Positions 14,095 to 18,433 of a stretch of DNA of 18,433 nt are shown in pieces. The stretch comes from an uncultured Collinsella sp. (GTDB lineage Bacteria > Actinomycetota > Coriobacteriia > Coriobacteriales > Coriobacteriaceae). Both the position numbers and the translations under genes were made by a program. Each line of letters starts with the position of its first letter. Within the stretch, counting starts at the first letter, position 1. The stretch lies in NCBI GenBank assembly GCA_900751755.1, contig CAADSP010000069.1:1-18433 (forward strand), written 5' to 3'. A model generated the notes under the pieces. That model worked only from the letters and a program-made list of their open reading frames with translations, made no database searches and had not been told where the DNA came from.

Positions 14095-15873
14095 TTACTC
14101 CTCCGAGCCATCCTCCCCAGAATTCTTCTTCTGCTGATCGAGCTTATGCTTACCGCTCACGATGGACGTAGCGCCCAGCGTAGCCAAGCTCGCACTGGCA
14201 AGGCTCGCCATCACGATCAAGTCGCCCGTCTTGGGCATGTTGCCGCCCGAGGACTTGGTAGCTGTAGTCGTCGTGGTCGTGGTGGTCACCGTTTTGGAGT
14301 CATTTTGCTCCTGGACCTGGTTGCCAGCACCGCTCTTGTCGTCGTCTTCGGGCTGTTTCTTTTCGCCCTCGGTCTTGCTCTCGTCCTTCTTCTGAGCGGA
14401 CTTGTCGTCCTTCTCCTCAGAGCTAGAACCCTTATCGGATTCGGTCTTCTCGGAAGCCTTGTCCTTGAAGTCGCCCTTTGAGGCTTCGGTCTTTTCCTTG
14501 GAAACCTGATCAGAGTTGTCCTTGTTCTGGGTCGAGCCGTTATTGACACCAGCCATCAGCGAAGAGCCCAGCGTAGAACCAAGCTGCACGGAGAAAGAAG
14601 GCTTCTTGTCCGGCGAAGCAACGGGAGCGTCCGGCGCCTTATTCGAGTCGTCCTTGGAAGCATCGGAATCAGAAGCAGCGCCAGTGTTAGAGTCATTGCT
14701 AGAACCAGTATCGGCGGAAGAATCGCTCGAGCCAGTGGAAGAGTCAGAGGAACCAGCGTCGGTCGAACCAGAGGCGGCGCTGCCCGTATTGCCGGCAGAG
14801 CTTGAAGACGAATCGCCCGCAGCAGAGCCGTTCGAATCGGAGCCGTTCGAGGTGGAACCGTCGTTGATAGTGCCACCAGCAGAGCCATTACCGTCAGCAT
14901 CGGTCGAGGGCGCATCCATCCTGTCATCGTTGGCATCGTCACTCGAGCCGTCATTCGAATCAGGCGTCGGCGAGGGCGCCGGCGTGGGCTCGGGCTGCAC
15001 GGGCGTCGCAGCGGCAGCCTCGTCCTCAGCGATATAAACCAAGCAGTCCTTTAGCTCGTTGCGGTAGCGGTTCTTCCAGCCCTCATGATACTGGGGCTGA
15101 CTCGAAAACTTAGTGGCGACATTGTTGACCACGCTATTGGAGAGCGCCGTCACAAACTCGCGGTCGGACATATCGTTGGAAAGATTCGCCCAGCGGAAAA
15201 AGTCCCTGCAGCCACCGGTGCCGCACATGTTGGTGATGCTCCACACCATGCCCTTGACGCAATCGGCGCGACCCGAAATATCAATACCCAGGCCGCTCTT
15301 GAGCCACGCCTCGGTCACCGCATAGTACGAGTTGTACGCATAGGCATCCTGCAGAGCCGAAAACTCAGCAGGGTCGGTGTTATAAGCGCCCTGGAAGGCC
15401 TCCTGCGCAATACGGCCCAACTCGGTGAGCTGGCCGTTCTCGTACATGGCATTGCTCGCGCTGGAAATTTCGCCGCAGCGATCAATCGCATCCTTGAGCA
15501 TGCTGTATTTTTCGGGGTTGTAGTTGTAGGCCTGCTTCATAAACGGAATGAGCGACCAACGACGGTCGAACTGGTAATAACCCAGCGCGTTATAGCCGTC
15601 ACCGTACGAAAAGCCCTGGTTGTAGTTGCCATGGCTCTCGTACTTGGTAAAGTACTTCATCTCGGGAGTCACGTTGACAAACGAAACGCCCTGGACCGAC
15701 CTCAGCACGCCCGAGAAGGACTGCTGGGTGTAGAGACCCTTATCGATATCGGTGGCATCCGAGGCAACGCCCGGCGTGGGCTCCTCGGCAGCGGCGGGTG
15801 CCGGCGCGGAAATGGCGCCAAACGAAAGCGCCAGCGTCAGGCCCGCGACAATAGCAGAATGCTTAGGCTGCAT
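14095..15873 (-). CDS. Sortase-anchored, probably peptidoglycan-cleaving surface protein (592 aa)
   Basis: Residues 1-29 are a signal peptide ending APAAA. The folded part spans about 60-285. It has YFTKYESHGNYNQGF (74-88), in which Glu79 sits like the catalytic acid of lysozyme-type transglycosylases, and YNALGYYQFDRRWS, the Gly-Tyr-Gln-Phe pattern common in such enzymes. Five Cys include CGTGGC. Residues about 290-450 are Ser/Asp/Asn/Gly-rich, like a wall-spanning stalk. About 450-530 are Lys/Glu/Asp/Ser-rich, then comes a run of Thr. The end is a sorting signal: MPKTGD (546-551), a hydrophobic helix and a charged tail (KHKLDQQKK). Met replaces Leu of LPXTG. The tail is longer than usual and ends acidic. 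The ATG has GGGAGG 5 bases upstream and a strong terminator follows. The sorting signal and export are firm. The muralytic role rests on short motifs. Confidence 0.78.
   Translation of the reverse strand: MQPKHSAIVAGLTLALSFGAISAPAPAAAEEPTPGVASDATDIDKGLYTQQSFSGVLRSVQGVSFVNVTPEMKYFTKYESHGNYNQGFSYGDGYNALGYYQFDRRWSLIPFMKQAYNYNPEKYSMLKDAIDRCGEISSASNAMYENGQLTELGRIAQEAFQGAYNTDPAEFSALQDAYAYNSYYAVTEAWLKSGLGIDISGRADCVKGMVWSITNMCGTGGCRDFFRWANLSNDMSDREFVTALSNSVVNNVATKFSSQPQYHEGWKNRYRNELKDCLVYIAEDEAAAATPVQPEPTPAPSPTPDSNDGSSDDANDDRMDAPSTDADGNGSAGGTINDGSTSNGSDSNGSAAGDSSSSSAGNTGSAASGSTDAGSSDSSTGSSDSSADTGSSNDSNTGAASDSDASKDDSNKAPDAPVASPDKKPSFSVQLGSTLGSSLMAGVNNGSTQNKDNSDQVSKEKTEASKGDFKDKASEKTESDKGSSSEEKDDKSAQKKDESKTEGEKKQPEDDDKSGAGNQVQEQNDSKTVTTTTTTTTATKSSGGNMPKTGDLIVMASLASASLATLGATSIVSGKHKLDQQKKNSGEDGSEE
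14270..15000 (-). repeat. Low-complexity Ser/Asp-rich and Lys/Glu-rich stalk coding region
   Basis: Within the surface hydrolase gene, codons for Ser, Asp, Asn, Gly and Ala alternate with no fixed unit. Blocks like GSDSNGS, STGSSDSS and DTGSSNDS recur. Then come charged Lys/Glu/Asp/Ser stretches and about ten Thr in a row. Length changes by slippage are likely between strains. Confidence 0.7.
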
Positions 15874-15943
15874 AAGATCCTCCCTGCATTGGTATAGTTA
15901 AAGTGCAGTTTGCAAAGATAAGAGTAAGTATTGCAGCTCGCCC

Positions 15944-15959
15944 GTTGTTGCACAACAAC
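15944..15959. repeat. GTTGTT/AACAAC inverted repeat
   Basis: GTTGTT (15944-15949), a 4-base loop GCAC and AACAAC (15954-15959) form a 6-bp hairpin between the surface hydrolase and the Rrf2 gene. It lacks a T-tract on either side, so it is a poor terminator. It may slow readthrough from rrf2 or be a binding site. The 11-mer TTGCACAACAA recurs at 14019-14029. Confidence 0.45.
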
Positions 15960-16012
15960 CCCTCGGTAAACGGCAACAACCCTCCGCGAAATCTTAAGGA
16001 ATTGCGCTCAAC

Positions 16013-16444
16013 CTACAGCTTAATGTTAAAGTTGATTTCGGGGACGGCGGCCAGGTCGGCCAACGTCACGCCGTCGACGTACTTTTCGATCACGTCGTCC
16101 AAACCGCGCCAGAACTTGACGGTCGAGCACAAATCGCTGCGGGTGCAGCTGTTGTCGATGCCATCGCACGCCACCGGAGCCGTGCTGCCCTCGACGGCAC
16201 GCAGGATGTCGCCGGCACGCACCTCGGCGGGGTCCTTGGCCATCATGTAGCCACCGCCCTTGCCGCGCACGCTTTTAAGCAGGCCCGCCTTCATGAGCGG
16301 ACGGACCAGCTGCTCCAGATACTTTTGCGAGATATGCTCGCGGTCGGCGACCTCGCGCAGGGCGATCTTGCCCTCGGCGTCACCAAGCGCTGCGATATAG
16401 ATCATCAGTCGGAGGGCATAGCGGCCCTTAGAAGAAATGAGCAT
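16013..16444 (-). CDS. Rrf2/IscR-family iron-sulfur regulator (143 aa)
   Basis: A winged-helix transcription factor of the Rrf2 family. MLISSKGRYALRLMIYIAAL opens the fold. ISQKYLEQLVRPLMKAGLLK (38-57) is the recognition helix region, and VRGKGGGYMMAK (59-70) is the wing. Cys93, Cys100 and Cys106 (spacing C-x6-C-x5-C) match the cluster ligands of IscR/SufR-type sensors, so it probably reads Fe-S status. I start at ATG 16444, with GGAGG 6 bases upstream. The open frame reaches back to 16522 but would run through the operator. It is divergent from sufC, with two palindromes between, and so very likely controls both itself and the suf operon. The 143-residue length is normal. Whether the apo or holo form represses is not visible. 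Confidence 0.9.
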   Translation of the reverse strand: MLISSKGRYALRLMIYIAALGDAEGKIALREVADREHISQKYLEQLVRPLMKAGLLKSVRGKGGGYMMAKDPAEVRAGDILRAVEGSTAPVACDGIDNSCTRSDLCSTVKFWRGLDDVIEKYVDGVTLADLAAVPEINFNIKL

Positions 16445-16464
16445 ACCTACCCTCCCATCGCATC

Positions 16465-16495
16465 TGGGACAACATAACCAGCTTTGTTTGTCCCA
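16465..16495. promoter_or_regulatory. 31-bp palindromic operator 1 (TGGGACAA-N15-TTGTCCCA)
   Basis: Perfect 8-bp arms TGGGACAA (16465-16472) and TTGTCCCA (16488-16495) surround a 15-base centre. It lies 21 bases before the Rrf2 start codon. It is probably bound by the Rrf2 protein. It differs from the textbook E. coli IscR type 1 site. Confidence 0.75.
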
Positions 16496-16508
16496 AATCT
16501 TAAGTAAA

Positions 16509-16539
16509 TGGGACAAACACAACAGGTTATTTTGTCCCA
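16509..16539. promoter_or_regulatory. 31-bp palindromic operator 2 (TGGGACAA-N15-TTGTCCCA)
   Basis: The same arms recur at 16509-16516 and 16532-16539, again with a 15-base centre. The offset from operator 1 is exactly 44 bases, close to four helical turns. A possible rrf2 -10 box (TAAGAT on the minus strand, 16502-16497) lies between the two operators, so binding would block the regulator's own promoter. Confidence 0.75.
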
Positions 16540-16576
16540 GAATTTGAAAAGTCGAGTGGATTAGTCGGGTTTTCCC

Positions 16577-16604
16577 TTGACTAACGCCGAACCCATAGTA
16601 ACTT
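16577..16604 (+). promoter_or_regulatory. Possible suf operon promoter
   Basis: TTGACT (16577-16582) is one mismatch from a consensus -35. With a 16-base spacer the -10 would be TAACTT, which is weak. It lies downstream of both operators and 64 bases before the chosen sufC start. A factor-dependent promoter or one within the operators is also possible. Confidence 0.3.
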
Positions 16605-16668
16605 TATTCCGAGAAGATTCCTAGGGTTTAGTACACCTATGAGTACACCATATACAGAGAGGGACAGC

Positions 16669-17469
16669 ATGAGCGCAAATCCGCTGCTTTCCATCGAAGG
16701 TCTGACCGCCTCCGTGGACGAGAAGACCATCCTCCACAACGTCAACCTCAACGTCGCCGCCGGCGAGACCCACGTTCTGATGGGACCCAACGGCGCCGGC
16801 AAGTCCACCCTCGGCCACCTGGTCATGGGCGACCCCGTCTACACGGTCAACGACGGCCGTATCGTCTTTGACGGCCAGGACATCACCGAGCTCACCACCG
16901 ACAAGCGCTCGCGCGCCGGCCTGTTCCTGAGCTTCCAGGCACCGGTCGAGATCCCCGGCGTGCCGCTGTCGAGCTTTTTGCGTGCCAGCATCGCCGGCCG
17001 CCCTGGCCTAGAGATGAAGGGCAAGGAGTTCCGCCGTCGCGTCAAGGAGCTCGCGGCAGAGCTCAACATGGATACCGCCTACCTCAACCGCGAGCTGGGC
17101 GTGGGCTTCTCGGGCGGCGAGAAGAAGAAGGTCGAGATGCTCCAGCTCCTGTTGCTGCAGCCCAAGCTCGCCATCCTCGACGAGACCGACTCGGGCCTGG
17201 ACGTCGACGCGCTTTCCACCGTCAGCCACGGCATGGACGCCTACCGCAAGAGCTGCGACGGCTCCATGCTCATTATCACGCACAACACGCGCATCCTGGA
17301 GCACTTGGATGTCGACCGCGTCCACGTTATGGTCAAGGGTCACATCGTGCGCGAGGACGACGCCTCGCTCATCCCCTGGATCGACAAGAACGGCTTTGAG
17401 ACCTTCGAGCGCGAGGCCGCCGAGCAGCGCGCCCAGGCCGAGTCCGCCGCTGCCGAGCAGCAGGCGTAA
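16669..17469 (+). CDS. sufC: SufC, Fe-S cluster assembly ATPase
   Basis: The ABC-type ATPase of the SUF scaffold, which works in the cytoplasm with SufB and SufD to build and release Fe-S clusters. Walker A is GPNGAGKST (39-47). The Q-loop region FLSFQAPVEIPGVPLSSFLR is characteristic of SufC. The signature VGFSGGEKKKVEM (about 145-157) is the SufC form of LSGGQ. Walker B is LAILDETDSGLD (about 167-178), and the switch His is in IITHNT (about 202-207). I choose ATG 16669 because GAGAGGGA lies just upstream. The ATG at 16639 has no ribosome site and would add ten residues. The length of 266 is slightly above the usual 245-260, from a Glu/Ala-rich tail. sufB follows after 12 bases. Regulation is probably by the divergent Rrf2 protein. 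Identity is firm. Confidence 0.95.
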   Translation: MSANPLLSIEGLTASVDEKTILHNVNLNVAAGETHVLMGPNGAGKSTLGHLVMGDPVYTVNDGRIVFDGQDITELTTDKRSRAGLFLSFQAPVEIPGVPLSSFLRASIAGRPGLEMKGKEFRRRVKELAAELNMDTAYLNRELGVGFSGGEKKKVEMLQLLLLQPKLAILDETDSGLDVDALSTVSHGMDAYRKSCDGSMLIITHNTRILEHLDVDRVHVMVKGHIVREDDASLIPWIDKNGFETFEREAAEQRAQAESAAAEQQA

Positions 17470-17481
17470 AGGGGCGACGCA

Positions 17482-18433
17482 ATGACCAAGAACCGCACCG
17501 AGGTCGCGGACATCGACCGCAGCCTCTACGACTTCACCTATGGCGAGGAGGGATTCGAGCGCCTCGACGCCGGCATCACGCCCGACATCGTGCGCGAGAT
17601 CAGCGCCAAGAAGGACGAGCCGCAGTGGATGCTCGACCTGCGCTTAAAGTCCCTCGAGATTTTCAACCGCTTCCCGGATCCGACGTGGGGCCCCTCCATC
17701 GAGGGCTTGGACATGGACAACATCGTCACCTACGTCAAGCCCAACACCGATCAAAAGCACGACTGGGAGTCGGTGCCCGACGACATCAAGAATACCTTTG
17801 AGCGCCTGGGCATCCCCGAGGCCGAGCGTAGCTACCTGGCAGGCGTCGGCGCGCAGTACGACTCCGAGCTGGTCTACCACAACATGCAGGACACGGCGTC
17901 TAAGATGGGCATCGTCTATTCCGGCATCGAGGAGGCCCTGCACGACCCGCAGTGGGAGCCGCTCATCCACGAGAAGTTCATGACGCTCATCCCGCCCACC
18001 GACCACAAGTTTGCGGCCCTGCACGGTGCCGTGTGGTCGGGCGGCTCGTTTGTCTACGTGCCCAAGGGCACCAAACTCGACTTCCCGCTGCAGAGCTACT
18101 TCCGCCTTAACGCCAAGGGCGCCGGCCAGTTTGAGCACACGCTCATCATCGTCGAGGACGATGCCGACCTGCACTTTATCGAGGGTTGCTCCGCGCCCAA
18201 GTACAACGTGGCCAACCTCCACGCCGGCGCCGTCGAGCTCTTTGTGGGCAAGCGCGCACACCTGCGCTACTCGACCATCGAGAACTGGTCCAAGAACATG
18301 TACAACCTCAACACCAAGCGTGCGCGCGTGGACGAGGACGGCGACATCGAGTGGATCAGTGGCTCCCTCGGCAGGCCCCTGGGGGACCCCTACCCCATGA
18401 GCGGGCTCAAAGGCCGCCCCGCCCCCCCCAGCC
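17482..18433 (+). CDS. sufB: SufB, Fe-S cluster scaffold, C-terminus cut by window edge
   Basis: The scaffold subunit of the SUF complex, on which clusters form with sulfur delivered by SufS/SufU and ATP hydrolysis by SufC. The first 317 codons are in view. PQWMLDLRLKSLEIF, DTASKMGIVYSGIEEAL, HGAVWSGGSFVYVPKG, FEHTLIIVEDDADLHFIEGC, YNVANLHAGAVEL and RYSTIENWSKNMYNLNTKR are standard SufB core sequence in the usual order. The ATG at 17482 has AAAGGGG 7 bases upstream and lies 12 bases after sufC, in the same operon. The last 24 codons (from 18361) keep frame but read SLGRPLGDPYPMSGLKGRPAPP. I would expect something like SFGSHV followed by YPMSVLKGEGA. Those bases are suspect. The late catalytic residues lie outside the window. 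Confidence 0.93.
   Translation, partial: MTKNRTEVADIDRSLYDFTYGEEGFERLDAGITPDIVREISAKKDEPQWMLDLRLKSLEIFNRFPDPTWGPSIEGLDMDNIVTYVKPNTDQKHDWESVPDDIKNTFERLGIPEAERSYLAGVGAQYDSELVYHNMQDTASKMGIVYSGIEEALHDPQWEPLIHEKFMTLIPPTDHKFAALHGAVWSGGSFVYVPKGTKLDFPLQSYFRLNAKGAGQFEHTLIIVEDDADLHFIEGCSAPKYNVANLHAGAVELFVGKRAHLRYSTIENWSKNMYNLNTKRARVDEDGDIEWISGSLGRPLGDPYPMSGLKGRPAPPS
18361..18433. other. Suspect low-quality sequence at the window end
   Basis: The stretch becomes C/G-homopolymer-rich, with a run of eight or more C near 18422. The encoded residues depart from SufB at many positions without a frame change, each explainable by one or two base changes toward C or G. This is the pattern of an error-laden contig end, not of a real divergent gene. 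Confidence 0.55.

Noticed and set aside
14516..15037. A Glu/Pro/Ser-rich plus-strand open frame
   Set aside because: It is the antisense of the low-complexity Ser/Asp stalk, which produces repetitive open frames by itself.
16445..16522. N-terminal extension of the Rrf2 protein
   Set aside because: It would be encoded across operator 1. The ATG at 16444 has a strong ribosome site and gives the standard family N-terminus.

Overview
The window looks like chromosomal DNA of a gut actinobacterium of the class Coriobacteriia, most likely Collinsella or a close relative. This is inference. It rests on the GC-rich coding sequence, an Rrf2 regulator divergent from a sufC-sufB operon, sortase-type and repeat-type surface proteins, and a large family-2 glycosyltransferase (GT2) cluster. 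No rRNA, tRNA, CRISPR array, transposase or integrase was seen.

Layout: (1) 1-982, minus: the N-terminal part of a secreted protein built from about 20-residue aromatic/glycine wall-binding repeats, cut by the left edge. (2) 1307-2733, plus: a translationally coupled, AT-richer pair. It consists of a small DUF4869-like protein and a compact P-loop ATPase with a possible degenerate Toprim-like second half. This is the best candidate for an undescribed system. (3) 2730-9640, minus: five consecutive GT2 genes. In transcription order they are type A', B', A, B and a tandem-domain enzyme, and the order A'-B'-A-B points to duplication of a two-gene cassette. (4) 9753-12076, plus: a membrane acyltransferase and a galactofuranosyltransferase-like GT2. 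Together with the minus-strand GT genes these probably build and decorate a surface polysaccharide. (5) 12094-13893, minus: an AAA-ATPase-like/PD-(D/E)XK-type protein whose nuclease motif looks broken. (6) 14095-15873, minus: a secreted, probably peptidoglycan-cleaving enzyme with a long low-complexity stalk and an MPKTG sorting signal, followed by a strong intrinsic terminator. (7) 16013-18433: an Rrf2/IscR-type regulator (minus) divergent from sufC-sufB (plus), with two 31-bp palindromes between them that are probably its operators.

How the parts fit: most of the window concerns the cell envelope, covering glycan synthesis, glycan acylation, wall-binding repeats and wall hydrolysis. The suf end is iron-sulfur cluster assembly housekeeping. 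The DUF4869/ATPase pair and the AAA-ATPase-like gene are accessory. The last roughly 65 bases of the window, inside sufB, keep the reading frame but encode residues unlike the family and look like error-laden contig-end sequence.
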